Shown here in pieces: positions 8,467-16,328 of a DNA stretch of 47,326 nucleotides. A program made the position numbers and the translations under genes. This stretch comes from Alphaproteobacteria bacterium (GTDB lineage Bacteria > Pseudomonadota > Alphaproteobacteria > TMED109). Under the pieces are notes generated by a model. The model was not told the DNA's origin. It saw only the letters and a program-made list of their open reading frames with translations, and did no database searches. The stretch lies in the NCBI GenBank assembly GCA_021296265.1, contig JAGWAT010000008.1, positions 1 to 47,326 on the forward strand. The letters are read 5' to 3'. Every line of letters begins with the position of its first letter. Position 1 is the stretch's first letter.

Positions 8467-10704
8467 TCACGCTGTGGCCGGCAGGCCCGAAGGCGGTTGG
8501 CTCCGGCATGCGGCGATCAGCAGGCTGCGGAGGCTGGAGCACCGCTGCACGTCTTCGTCATTGCCAATTGCCCGCTCCAGCGCGCGGCGCTGACCGACCA
8601 GGACGACCAGGCTCTTGGCGCGTGTGACGGCCGTGTACAACAAGTTCCGGCGGAGCATGATCCGATGCTGAAACGTCATCGGAACCACCACCACGGGATA
8701 CTCCGAGCCCTGCGACTTGTGGATGGTTACGGCATAGGCGTGCTGCAGCTGCCCGAGCTCACTGAGTCCATAGCTGACCCGCTGTCCACTCATCCGGACC
8801 CAGGCCAGGCGTTCCTCCGGGTCGTACTCCTGAACCATGCCGATATCGCCGTTGTAGACCTCCTTCTCGTAGTTGTTCTCCACCTGCATCACCCGATCCC
8901 CAACCGCGTACCGCAGATCGCCGCGTCCGGGGAGTCGTTCGCCCTGCCCGTTCAGTCGGTTCCGCAGCGCGTCGTTCAAATGTTCCGTCCCGAGCACCGT
9001 CCTGCGCATCGGCGTCAGCACCTGGATCTCGTCCGGTCGACGCCCGTAGCGTGCGGGGATCCGCTCCGCCACCAGCCGTACGATCAGCACGGCGGCGCGC
9101 TCGGCTTCCTCACAGTCCACGAACAGGAAATCGCCGCCGGCGTCTGGCGAGCCGAATTCCAGCGGGGCGCCGCTGTTGACTCGGTGCGCGTTCGTCACGA
9201 TCTGGCTGCCCTCGGCCTGCCGGTGCACCTGCCGCAACGTTTCCACGGGCGCGATCTCGGCGCGAATGATGTCGCTCAGCACGTGGCCCGGGCCGACGGA
9301 CGGCAGCTGGTCCACATCCCCGACCAGGAGCAGCCGGGCGGTATCCGGAATGGCCTGCAGCAGCGAGGCCATGATCGGGACGTCGACCATCGATACCTCG
9401 TCGACGACGACCAGATCGGTTTCCAGCAGGCGTTCACGGTTGCGCCGGAAGCGACCGTCGTTCGGGTCAAATTCCAGCAACCGGTGGATCGTCTTCGCCT
9501 CCAGACCCGACGTCTCCGACAGGCGTCGTGCCGCCCGGCCGGTCGGGGCGCACAGGTGCGTCCGCAGACCCTTGGCCCGCAGAATCCGCAGGACCGAATT
9601 GAGAATGGTGGTCTTCCCCACACCCGGCCCACCGGTGACCACGGCAACCTTTGTAGTGAGTGCTGTCCCCACCGCGTGTTCCTGGTCCCGCGCCAGCCGC
9701 AGTCCTGTCTGTCGCTGCACCCATTCCAGCGCCTGCGGAACGTCGATCGGGGTCTCCTTCAGGGGGCGCCGCTGCAAGGCAGCCAGTACCTTGGCGATGG
9801 TTCGCTCCTGCCGGTGGATGCGGTCGGTGAACACACACGGAACGCCCTCGACCTCCACGCGTACCAGCATCCCCTCGGCGAGTTCGCCCGCGAGTGCGGA
9901 CCGGATGGCCTGCTCGTGCGGACCAAGCGTCTTGACGGCCTCCTCGATGAATGCCGCTTCCGGCAACCCGCAGTGACCGTCGCGATCCCGCGCCGTTGCC
10001 AGCACGAAGTAGAGACCGGCCTGGAGGCGCATCGGCGCGGCGCCGGTAATGCCGAGGGTGCGCGCGATGTTGTCGGCAATCGCGAACCCGATGCCCCGGA
10101 TATCGGCGATCAGGCGGTATGGATTGGCCTCGACGATGCGGGCTGCATCCTCCCCGTACTTCCGGAATACGGCGGCAGCGCGGGCCGACCCGAGTCCGTG
10201 GTCTTCGAGCCAGATCATCACCTCGCGGGTTCGCTTTTCCCCGGTCCAAGCGGCCTGGATTCCGTCCAGTGTCTCTTGCCCGATACCGGGGACCTCGAGC
10301 AGGCGCTCGGGTTCGTGGTCGATCACGCGCAGGACGTCATCACCGAATCGTGCGGAGATACGCTCGGCCAGTTTCGGGCCGATTCCTTTCAGGCGGGATG
10401 CCAGGTAGCGCGCGGTGCCCCTGCGCGACACCGGCAACTGGACCGAGACCCGCTGGGCCCGAAGCTGCCGCCCCCACTGCGGACTGTTCTCCCATTGCCC
10501 TTCGGCGGTCACGTGCTCCCCGACCGCCACCCGATCCACCACGCCAAGGACAGACACCGGGTCGCGCAAGCCGGCGACATCCACCCGGAAAATGGTGTAA
10601 CCGGTATCGTCATTGCGAAACGTGATTCGGGCAACGTGCCCTTCGATGGTTTCCACGTTCGGGAGCTCGGCTTGTACCGGCTCCCGCACTTCCTCAGGAC
10701 TCAT
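8467..10704 (-). CDS. recD2: RecD2-type ATP-dependent DNA helicase
   Basis: A 745-residue superfamily 1B 5'-to-3' DNA helicase of the RecD2 type, which acts without RecBC. An N-terminal OB-like region (TIEGHVARITF) is followed by helix-hairpin-helix segments (LKGIGPKLAERI, VPGIGQETLDGI, IRGIGFAIADNIA), the long N-terminal extension that separates RecD2 from RecD. The motor then shows Walker A GGPGVGKTT at 358-366, motif Ia CAPTGRAARRL, Walker B VVVDEVSMVD near 432-441, GDVDQLPSVGPG, and C-terminal motifs AYAVTIHKSQGSE and LLYTAVTRAK. All helicase motifs are intact. It lies between xseB and the acyl-CoA synthetase gene. RecD2 is linked to genome stability; the neighbouring exonuclease VII subunit fits a repair role. 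Confidence 0.93.
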   Translation of the reverse strand: MSPEEVREPVQAELPNVETIEGHVARITFRNDDTGYTIFRVDVAGLRDPVSVLGVVDRVAVGEHVTAEGQWENSPQWGRQLRAQRVSVQLPVSRRGTARYLASRLKGIGPKLAERISARFGDDVLRVIDHEPERLLEVPGIGQETLDGIQAAWTGEKRTREVMIWLEDHGLGSARAAAVFRKYGEDAARIVEANPYRLIADIRGIGFAIADNIARTLGITGAAPMRLQAGLYFVLATARDRDGHCGLPEAAFIEEAVKTLGPHEQAIRSALAGELAEGMLVRVEVEGVPCVFTDRIHRQERTIAKVLAALQRRPLKETPIDVPQALEWVQRQTGLRLARDQEHAVGTALTTKVAVVTGGPGVGKTTILNSVLRILRAKGLRTHLCAPTGRAARRLSETSGLEAKTIHRLLEFDPNDGRFRRNRERLLETDLVVVDEVSMVDVPIMASLLQAIPDTARLLLVGDVDQLPSVGPGHVLSDIIRAEIAPVETLRQVHRQAEGSQIVTNAHRVNSGAPLEFGSPDAGGDFLFVDCEEAERAAVLIVRLVAERIPARYGRRPDEIQVLTPMRRTVLGTEHLNDALRNRLNGQGERLPGRGDLRYAVGDRVMQVENNYEKEVYNGDIGMVQEYDPEERLAWVRMSGQRVSYGLSELGQLQHAYAVTIHKSQGSEYPVVVVPMTFQHRIMLRRNLLYTAVTRAKSLVVLVGQRRALERAIGNDEDVQRCSSLRSLLIAACRSQPPSGLPATA

Positions 10705-10833
10705 GCCTGCCCGCCGCGTGTCAACACCCGGCCGGCTCCAGATCTGCGCCGTCGCCGCTGCAACACTCCTGAATCACCGCGATGCGGGCGTCATATTCGA
10801 TCCACCGCTCCGTGAACCGAGCCAGCCCCCCGC

Positions 10834-11091
10834 TCAAAATGGCGGGGAGTCGGAATCATCGCTTGACGGGGAGACGGTTTCGATGCCTCCGTCCTTGACA
10901 CGGATCTTGCTGATCCGTTCCTGCGCCTCGTTCAATTTCCGCTCGCAGTGGTCGCGGAGCTGGACGCCCCGCTCATAGGCCTTGATCGCCTGCTCGAGGT
11001 CCACATCGTCGCGATCGATTTCCTCGACGATCGCCTCGAGCTTTTCGAGGGCTTGCTCGAACGACAGTGCCTGCAGGTCCGCGTCTTCCAT
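10834..11091 (-). CDS. xseB: Exodeoxyribonuclease VII small subunit
   Basis: An 85-residue XseB. It binds the XseA large subunit to form exonuclease VII, which degrades single-stranded DNA from both ends to oligonucleotides. The family core LSFEQALEKLEAIVEEI is followed by the helix with LEQAIKAYERGVQLRDHCE, a coiled-coil hairpin that contacts XseA. The tail is Ser/Asp-rich. A good GAGGAG site sits seven bases before the ATG. It begins 15 bases after the bacterioferritin stop, so the two are likely co-transcribed. XseA is not in this window. The 129 bases between its stop and recD2 contain only a possible 38-codon TTG frame that I do not call. Confidence 0.93.
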   Translation of the reverse strand: MEDADLQALSFEQALEKLEAIVEEIDRDDVDLEQAIKAYERGVQLRDHCERKLNEAQERISKIRVKDGGIETVSPSSDDSDSPPF

Positions 11092-11106
11092 GGAGCCGCT
11101 CCTCGA

Positions 11107-11571
11107 TCAAATTTGCGACTGCAGCCAGTTCTCGCGGCCGACCGCCTTGACGAGCCCGAGCTGGGTTTCCAGCCAGTCCACGTGCTCTTCCTCCGAATCA
11201 AGGATGCCCCGAAGGACGTTCCGGGACACGAAATCCTGGACTGACTCCGCGTGTTCGATGGCGTCCCGCAGCGCGGGGATGGCCTCCCGCTCAAGCGCGA
11301 GGTCGCATTCCAGGCATTCAACCGGGTCCTCGCCAATCCGCACTTTGTGGAGGTCTTGCACGTTCGGCAGACCCTCGAGGAACAGGATTCGTTGCATCAG
11401 TTCATCGGCATGCTTCATTTCGTCGATCGATCCCGCGTGCTCCTTGTCGGCTAGTGACCCGTAGCCCCAGTCGCGGAACATGCGCGAGTGCAGAAAGTAC
11501 TGATTTATGGCCGTCAACTCGTTCGTCAGGACCGAGTTGAGATGCCGGATGACCGTCTTGTCGCCCTGCAT
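11107..11571 (-). CDS. bfr: Bacterioferritin
   Basis: A 154-residue haem-containing ferritin that oxidises Fe(II) and stores it as mineral in a 24-subunit shell. All ferroxidase ligands occupy the same numbers as in E. coli Bfr: Glu18, Glu51, His54, Glu94, Glu127 and His130. The haem-binding Met52 lies in IDEMKHAD. The start at 11571 is set by a GGAGGA site four bases upstream; the frame extends five codons further but without a site. The gene opens a minus-strand unit with xseB and recD2 and is divergent from an SDR gene. A Bfd-like ferredoxin, the usual reductant for iron release, is encoded about 1 kb away at 12506-12721. Confidence 0.95.
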   Translation of the reverse strand: MQGDKTVIRHLNSVLTNELTAINQYFLHSRMFRDWGYGSLADKEHAGSIDEMKHADELMQRILFLEGLPNVQDLHKVRIGEDPVECLECDLALEREAIPALRDAIEHAESVQDFVSRNVLRGILDSEEEHVDWLETQLGLVKAVGRENWLQSQI

Positions 11572-11740
11572 GATTCCTCCGTGCAATGCCGCACGCGAGC
11601 GTGCGCCGCATCACCGTTGTCCACTCGTCCGCGCCCCGGACATCCGCCTTGTCAGCCGCATCGTAGCACGCCCGGGCTGGCTATAGTCTGAGTATCGCAC
11701 GGGCCACCCGGCCGCTCAGCAGCGTGGGAGCGAACACCTC

Positions 11741-12493
11741 ATGGACCAGAAGATCGTACTCGTTACCGGAGCCGGATCCGGAATTGGCCGCAGCGTCGCC
11801 CTGGCGTTCCTCAAGCACGGGCACTCGGTCGTCCTCGCCGGCCGCCGCCGCGACCGGCTGGACGAGACTGTGAGCCTTGCGGGTCCGGATGGTGCACAAG
11901 CGCTGCCGGTAGCCACGGACGTCGGTGATCCCCTGGCTGTGGATCAACTGTTCGCTGCTACCCGGGAGCGCTTCGGCCGGCTCGACGTACTCTTCAACAA
12001 TGCCGGGGCTGGAGCGCCACCGGTGCCCATCGAGGAGCTCACTTGGGAGCAGTGGAAGACCGTCGTCGACGTGAACCTGCACGGTGTCTTCCTGTGCACC
12101 CGCGGGGCGGTCGGCATGATGAAGAATCAGTCCCCGCAGGGCGGCAGGATCATCAACAACGGTTCGATTTCCGCTTACGTCCCGCGGCCGAATTCGAGTC
12201 CTTACACCGCAACGAAACATGCGGTTTCCGGACTCACCCGATCGACCTCGCTGGACGGGAGGGCCTTCAACATCGCGTGCGGCCAGATCGACATCGGCAA
12301 TGCGGCCACCGACATGACCGCTGGCATGGCCAAGGGTGTGATGCAGGCTGACGGCTCTAAGAAAGTCGAGCCCCGTTTCAACGTCCAGCACGTCGCCGAC
12401 GCCGTCCTCTATATGGCAAACCTGCCACTCGACACCAACGTGCAGTTCATGACCGTCATGGCAACCACGATGCCATACATCGCCCGTGGTTAA
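11741..12493 (+). CDS. SDR family NAD(P)-dependent oxidoreductase
   Basis: A 250-residue classical short-chain dehydrogenase/reductase. The dinucleotide loop TGAGSGIG lies at 9-16, the NNAG motif at 86-89, and the catalytic Ser142 or Ser144, Tyr155 and Lys159 in YTATK. Ala34-Gly-Arg-Arg after the second strand suggests a preference for NADP. The C-terminal part is somewhat unusual, with [21 protein letters not shown] in place of the common RVNxIxPG pattern, which places it in a subgroup of uncharacterised SDRs. It diverges from bfr (170 bases between starts) and converges on the bfd-like gene, with only 12 bases between stops. Substrate unknown. Confidence 0.9.
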   Translation: MDQKIVLVTGAGSGIGRSVALAFLKHGHSVVLAGRRRDRLDETVSLAGPDGAQALPVATDVGDPLAVDQLFAATRERFGRLDVLFNNAGAGAPPVPIEELTWEQWKTVVDVNLHGVFLCTRGAVGMMKNQSPQGGRIINNGSISAYVPRPNSSPYTATKHAVSGLTRSTSLDGRAFNIACGQIDIGNAATDMTAGMAKGVMQADGSKKVEPRFNVQHVADAVLYMANLPLDTNVQFMTVMATTMPYIARG

Positions 12494-12505
12494 CGTGGAG
12501 GTCGC

Positions 12506-12721
12506 CTAGCTGCGCGGTTCCCTCTCGCACCCAGCAGCCTCCCCGGACTGCAAACTCAGCGGAGCAGGAGCGGAGAGAACTTCAACGATCGTGTCCCGGC
12601 ACCGGCCGCACTGCGGACGACACCCCATGTGCCGGTACACGCCCCCCGGCGTGGACGCGCCGGCCCCGGCCGCGCTACGGACGTCCGAGCAGCGAATGGA
12701 ATTGCACAGGCAGACGTACAA
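12506..12721 (-). CDS. bfd: Bacterioferritin-associated ferredoxin-like [2Fe-2S] protein (TTG start)
   Basis: A 71-residue Bfd-like protein if translation starts at the TTG at 12721. That start gives the exact family N-terminus MYVCLCNSI and is preceded by GGAG seven bases upstream. The four cluster ligands are Cys4, Cys6, Cys38 and Cys41 (MYVCLC and QCGRC), with an extra Cys34. Bfd passes electrons to bacterioferritin haem to release stored iron. The protein is longer than the E. coli form owing to a low-complexity tail. The open frame continues upstream to an ATG at 12775, but those residues do not resemble Bfd. Separation from bfr by a convergent SDR gene is unusual. Confidence 0.82.
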   Translation of the reverse strand: MYVCLCNSIRCSDVRSAAGAGASTPGGVYRHMGCRPQCGRCRDTIVEVLSAPAPLSLQSGEAAGCEREPRS

Positions 12722-13241
12722 CTGCGGTCTCCGAAACTCGGCGGCAACGTTAACTCTGGTGCGAATGATTGTCAACCGCAGAACTTGGGGCGCGGCGCAA
12801 CGACTAAGAGCGCCTGCGGGCGTGGCACCGCAGATCTGCCGACGACACCCGGCTGCAGGATCAGCCCGGCGAACTGCAAGCGATCTCCGTGCGGAAACCC
12901 ATCACCCTCATCGCCGCACATAAAGACCCGGTAGGACCGAGATGCCGGCGCTGCGGAACGCCTGGCAGCCTCCCCCGGTGGACCCGGTGCAACGTCTGAC
13001 TGCGCGAGCGGGACCACAGTTTCCTTACGAGGCGTCCCGCCTTCGATCGACGGCACGAGCCGCCTCTCCCGCTGCTTTCGACCGTTCGCCAAGCCATTCC
13101 TCGCAGTCCCCGCTCGGGTCGCCACCACCTTGATTCGACCATCCGGCGACCTCCTCGGCGCGATCGAACGCCGTCGTTCCGTTTACGCGTATAGGCGCTA
13201 CGATCGCGCCTCCCCGTTGCGCCATAACCGAAGTGCTTGCC
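12722..13241. other. Intergenic region, no recognisable gene
   Basis: About 510 bases between the bfd-like gene and panB, which diverge. Promoters for both should lie here. Minus-strand frames at 12772-13128 and 13025-13324 are open but match no family I know. No convincing small gene, tRNA or repeat was found. Confidence 0.4.
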
Positions 13242-14093
13242 ATGCCCGATTCGCCGGTCCGCCGACCGACCACGACCGACATCCGTGCCGCCAAGGACGT
13301 TAGGGAACCGCTCGCCTGCCTCACCTGCTACACCGCCCAAATGGCGCGGGCGATTGACGAGCACGTGGACCTGATCCTGGTCGGTGACAGCCTCGGCATG
13401 ACCATTTACGGCTTTGACACGACGTTGCCGGTTACCCTCGACATGATGGTCGCGCACGGCCAAGCCGTGGTCCGGTCAACACGATCAACCTTCGTGGTCG
13501 TGGATCTTCCATTTGGCAGCTACGAAGCCAGCGAGGAGCAGGCTTTTCGCAGCTCCTCGCGCATTCTCGCCGAAACCGGCGCCCAGGCCGTTAAGCTAGA
13601 AGGCGGCGTGGAGGTTGCGCAAACGGTCCGGTTTCTGGTGGACCGTGGCATTCCGGTCATGGCGCATGTCGGGCTCATGCCGCAGCGAATTCAGGCCCTT
13701 GGTGGGTTTCGCGCCCAGGGACGTACACCGGAGACCGCGCTCGCCGTCATCCGGGACGCCGAAGCTGTCGCCGCCGCCGGCGCATTCGCGGTCGTCGTCG
13801 AGGCCGTCCCCGTCGACACCGGCAAGCGGGTGACCGAAGCGGTCCCGATTCCCACGATCGGGATCGGCGCCGGACCCCACTGCGACGGGCAAATCCTGGT
13901 GATCCACGATGCGCTCGGGCTGTTCCCGGCGTTCACCCCGCGGTTCGTGAAGCGCTACGCGGAATTGGGTGCGGCGATGTCGGATGCGGCTGCCCAGTAC
14001 GCCGCGGAGGTTCGATCGCGGACGTTTCCCGCGCCGGAACACACGTTCAAAGCCGCCGGGGGCGTCGCCAACCCGGCACCTCGGGATCCGTAG
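13242..14093 (+). CDS. panB: 3-methyl-2-oxobutanoate hydroxymethyltransferase
   Basis: A 283-residue PanB, the first committed enzyme of pantothenate and coenzyme A synthesis. It transfers a hydroxymethyl group from methylene-tetrahydrofolate to 2-oxoisovalerate to make ketopantoate. The Mg2+ and substrate residues are all present: Asp49 in LVGDSLGM, Asp88 in VVDLPFGSY, Lys118 and Glu120 in VKLEGG, His142 in AHVGLMPQ, and the general base Glu187 in [22 protein letters not shown] and DALGLF complete the signature. The ATG at 13242 is chosen; a GTG three codons earlier is possible. panC is not adjacent. A divergent PanB-like paralogue is encoded at 21287-22192. Confidence 0.95.
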   Translation: MPDSPVRRPTTTDIRAAKDVREPLACLTCYTAQMARAIDEHVDLILVGDSLGMTIYGFDTTLPVTLDMMVAHGQAVVRSTRSTFVVVDLPFGSYEASEEQAFRSSSRILAETGAQAVKLEGGVEVAQTVRFLVDRGIPVMAHVGLMPQRIQALGGFRAQGRTPETALAVIRDAEAVAAAGAFAVVVEAVPVDTGKRVTEAVPIPTIGIGAGPHCDGQILVIHDALGLFPAFTPRFVKRYAELGAAMSDAAAQYAAEVRSRTFPAPEHTFKAAGGVANPAPRDP

Positions 14094-14565
14094 CGCCTCC
14101 CGGCCAGAGCCGACCGGTGAACCCGCTGCGTCGCTGCCTCATTCGGCCCCCCCTGCAGCGCAGTCGGCACAGCTTCCGCCGCCTCGCCACGAACGGGCCG
14201 CTGAAGACGTCTTGCCGGCACGTCGGGGTCGTGGCAGCCCTTGCCTCGGACACAGTGAGGGAGGAGAAGCCGGAAGAGCAGGTGATCCAGCCCGGTAAAT
14301 CACCGCGGGACCGGCGCTTTACCATCACCTTCCTGCGGCGATCCAGATCCATGCCTCGGCCAGCGAGATACGCGAAGATCGAGACGTTGAAGTACCCCTC
14401 GTGATGGGTGCGGGCGGCGAAGCGCCCGAACAGCCCGGAAAGCGCGTCGTTCACCCCGCGTGACACCAACCAGGCCGACTTGCAGTAGCGACTGCCGATC
14501 ACCACCTGATGTTCAGCCGAGGCGCTTCGGGCTTCGGCGGGATGGGGGCCGCCCATTGGCCCCAT
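14047..14565 (-). CDS. Hypothetical protein, unrecognised, possibly degenerate
   Basis: A 172-codon open frame. I do not recognise the protein, but codon composition supports translation in this frame: third positions are clearly richer in G and C than first positions, and second positions are poorest, as in the proven genes here. Distinct segments include [18 protein letters not shown] and [19 protein letters not shown], then a basic run, a CSSGFSSLT stretch and an Arg-rich tail. The tail runs 47 bases into the end of panB on the other strand, and the N-terminal codons overlap the leader of the heat-shock gene. A true start may be the GTG near 14513 or 14510. It could be a remnant of a longer gene. 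Confidence 0.4.
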   Translation of the reverse strand: MGPMGGPHPAEARSASAEHQVVIGSRYCKSAWLVSRGVNDALSGLFGRFAARTHHEGYFNVSIFAYLAGRGMDLDRRRKVMVKRRSRGDLPGWITCSSGFSSLTVSEARAATTPTCRQDVFSGPFVARRRKLCRLRCRGGRMRQRRSGFTGRLWPGGATDPEVPGWRRPRRL

Positions 14566-14573
14566 CGAAGGAG
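14532..14573 (+). promoter_or_regulatory. Hairpin covering the sHsp ribosome binding site, candidate RNA thermometer
   Basis: GATGGGGGCC (14541-14550) can pair with GGCCCCATC (14558-14566), one G bulged, around a 7-base loop. An outer CTTC (14532-14535) can pair with GAAG (14567-14570), which includes the first half of the AAGGAG site at 14568-14573. Such a fold would hide the ribosome binding site at low temperature, as ROSE-type elements do for small heat-shock genes. This is inference from base pairing. Confidence 0.4.
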
Positions 14574-14579
14574 ATCAAG

Positions 14580-15011
14580 ATGAACGCTTTTGACTTAGGA
14601 CCCCTGCTTCGGACCGGGATCGGCTTCGAGCGGATCAACCGCGTACTTGGGAGCATGGCTGAAGACTTGCGGGATGTTCCCACGTATCCGCCGTACAACA
14701 TCGAGAAGACCGCGCGGGACCAGTACCGGGTGACCATGGCGGTCGCCGGGTTTGGTGAGGAGGACCTGGATATCGGCGTAAAGGAACACACGCTGACGGT
14801 CCGCGGCAAGAAGGATCCCGAGAGCGCCCAGCCGGAGTACCTCTACCGCGGAATCGCAACCCGGGAGTTCGAGCGCCGGTTCCGCCTCGACGAGTATGTC
14901 CGGGTGACTGGCGCCCACCTCAAGGACGGCCTGCTGCACGTCAACCTCGTGCGCGAAATCCCGGAAGAGAAGAAGCCGCAGCGGATTGCCATCACGAATT
15001 CCGCCGGCTAA
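14580..15011 (+). CDS. Small heat-shock protein, Hsp20/alpha-crystallin family
   Basis: A 143-residue IbpA-like small heat-shock protein, an ATP-independent chaperone that binds unfolding proteins and holds them for refolding. The alpha-crystallin domain spans about residues 37-128, with YNIEKTARDQYRVTMAVAGF at its start and the A-x-x-x-G-L-L motif (AHLKDGLLHVNL) at 112-123. A C-terminal I-A-I motif at 136-138 is the usual oligomer contact. The start is fixed by a strong AAGGAG six bases before the ATG. That site lies in a potential hairpin, which suggests heat-controlled translation. A GC-rich hairpin follows the stop. Confidence 0.94.
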   Translation: MNAFDLGPLLRTGIGFERINRVLGSMAEDLRDVPTYPPYNIEKTARDQYRVTMAVAGFGEEDLDIGVKEHTLTVRGKKDPESAQPEYLYRGIATREFERRFRLDEYVRVTGAHLKDGLLHVNLVREIPEEKKPQRIAITNSAG

Positions 15012-15028
15012 GGCCGCAAGCCTGTGGA

Positions 15029-15052
15029 GCGGGCCGGTGGCCGCCGGCCCGC
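15029..15052 (+). terminator. Strong GC hairpin after the sHsp gene
   Basis: Perfect 9-bp arms GCGGGCCGG and CCGGCCCGC enclose a 6-base loop 18 bases past the stop. No T-tract follows, as is common in GC-rich genomes, so it may slow polymerase or protect the 3' end rather than terminate alone. Confidence 0.5.
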
Positions 15053-15144
15053 CTCCCATTCAGTGATCCCGAGCCCGGGACCTGACCACCGACAGCCCCA
15101 TTTTCTTCAGCGGAAATCGTGGTTGCGGGTCCGCAACGGCCGGC

Positions 15145-15432
15145 TCAGATGCCGTCCACGACAAACAGGTCGCCTACTGACGCCGACAGGCGCAATTCTC
15201 GGAGGGGAACGTATTCCGGGGAGTTGTACCAGCCCAGGGCGGCCTCACGGTCCGCAAACTCCAAACAAACAGTTCGGCGGTCCGGCATCGCCCCTTCCAG
15301 CACCTCGCTGGCGCCGCCGCGCACCAAGTACCGGCCGCCATGGCGCTGCACGGTCTCTGGCACCTTCGCCGCGTACTCCTTGTAGGCCTCTGAATTCGTG
15401 ATTTCGATCCGACCGATGATGTAGGCAGCCAT
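15145..15432 (-). CDS. DUF1330 domain-containing protein
   Basis: A 95-residue single-domain DUF1330 protein with a ferredoxin-like (dimeric alpha/beta barrel) fold. The opening AAYIIGRIEITNSEAYKEY, the central RHGGRYLVRGG and the segment FADREAALGWYNSPEY are the family landmarks, and length is normal. A site AAAGGA lies six bases before the ATG. The family is common in Alphaproteobacteria and has no established reaction, although the fold is shared with small monooxygenases and isomerases. It stands alone, converging on the heat-shock gene. Confidence 0.92.
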   Translation of the reverse strand: MAAYIIGRIEITNSEAYKEYAAKVPETVQRHGGRYLVRGGASEVLEGAMPDRRTVCLEFADREAALGWYNSPEYVPLRELRLSASVGDLFVVDGI

Positions 15433-15969
15433 GTACTGTCCTTTCTGGCGGGCTTCCGCCGGCCTGTCCCGATTCGAGTGGATGTGCGAGGTTGCAGCCG
15501 TGCAGCCTGACGGCTGATAGCGAGCGGTCCGTCGACGATCGCGGATGAACGTCGGCTTCGACCCTCGCTCCGTGCCCCCGTTCGCGGGCCGCCCCCATCA
15601 ATACCGGATCGGAGGGGGTCTGCACAAACCAGGCCTGCCGGCCGCGGCAGACGCAGAGTGCGCGGAAGCGATCAGCACCGGAGCTCCGAGCATCACCGCC
15701 GTGCATGACGCGAACTGCGCGTCAGCCACAACCGGCAGGATGAAGAGCTGGCGGCGAAGTACCCAGCGAGCGAGTTGGCGCTGCTCGCCAGCGCTACCGG
15801 CCCCGGGCGCGAGAAGCATCACGGGCTGACGTCACGCGTGACGACATATTTGTAGTGCGAGACGCCGCCTCTCCGTCAGCCGGTCAGTCCGCGCATTGTG
15901 AAACGGCACGAAATCAGAAACCCGACTGCAGGATACCTGTCAACACGCAGGTGATCCGAGTCCAAGTCG
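15433..15969. other. Long intergenic region with a palindrome
   Basis: More than 500 bases without a gene I can name. A minus-strand frame at 15598-15822 (74 codons, GTG start) would encode a hydrophobic peptide containing RRQLFILPVVADAQF, but it lacks a ribosome binding site and its codon bias is not decisive. A 14-bp palindrome lies at 15830-15843. Confidence 0.35.
15830..15843. promoter_or_regulatory. Perfect 14-bp palindrome, possible operator
   Basis: CGTCACGCGTGACG is its own reverse complement and sits in non-coding DNA just before an AT-richer stretch. Its size fits a dimeric regulator site. The nearest start on the minus strand is DUF1330, about 400 bases away, so its target is unclear. 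Confidence 0.3.
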
Positions 15970-16236
15970 CTATGGTGCTGGTGGGTGTCGTTCTTGAATC
16001 AGGGTTTTAACACGGGTCAGTCGTTCACCGAGGGCGGTGGTGCGTTCGTTGAGCGTTTCGATGCGAGCGGTGTTGGCGTTGATGGCCGCGGTGAGTTCAC
16101 TGCGAGTTTGACGGATTTCGTCGACAACGAACCAGCCCATGGCGGCAATGAGAAACGGCACGATGATGGTTTGGATTGCCGTGCTGGCGCGGTCGGTGAT
16201 CGTCGCTCCAGGTGTCGGCCTTGAGGCCGTGGTCAC
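15970..16236 (-). CDS. Small membrane-anchored coiled-coil protein (GTG start)
   Basis: An 88-residue protein if started at the GTG at 16236. It has a short polar N-terminus, one transmembrane helix around residues 22-38 (IIVPFLIAAMGWFVV), then a heptad-like helix with TRSELTAAINANTARIETLN and a short basic end. The same frame is open to 16530, but the GTG is favoured because it overlaps the stop of the preceding small ORF as GTGA, the classic sign of coupled translation. The layout of one helix plus coiled coil recalls small phage-like or DUF1640-type proteins, though the helix order is reversed. No function is assigned. It is part of a minus-strand unit divergent from carbonic anhydrase. 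Confidence 0.5.
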   Translation of the reverse strand: MTTASRPTPGATITDRASTAIQTIIVPFLIAAMGWFVVDEIRQTRSELTAAINANTARIETLNERTTALGERLTRVKTLIQERHPPAP

Positions 16237-16328
16237 AGCAGGGGTGCAATGGCTTGGGCAAGTTTCGGTTCTGCGCCCGCGGACTCGAGACGGCGAATCG
16301 CATCGCTGGGATCCGGAGTTGTGTTCAA
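16233..16328 (-). CDS. Tiny ORF coupled to the membrane coiled-coil gene
   Basis: A 31-codon frame from a TTG at 16328 to a TGA that overlaps the next GTG by four bases. The peptide contains DAIRRLESAGAEPKLAQAI, an amphipathic helix resembling the N-terminal segment of DUF1640-type coiled-coil proteins. No ribosome binding site precedes the TTG and a stop lies four codons upstream of it, so this may be the surviving 5' part of one frameshifted gene rather than a separate peptide. Confidence 0.35.
   Translation of the reverse strand: MNTTPDPSDAIRRLESAGAEPKLAQAIAPLL

Noticed and set aside
8383-10815. 810-codon plus-strand open frame
   Set aside because: Antisense to recD2, which has every helicase motif; the long frame is a by-product of GC-rich codon use.
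10705-10833. 38-codon TTG frame between xseB and recD2 (contains FTERWIEYDARIAVIQE)
   Set aside because: Helix-like and starts inside the xseB end, but too short, without a ribosome binding site or known relatives.
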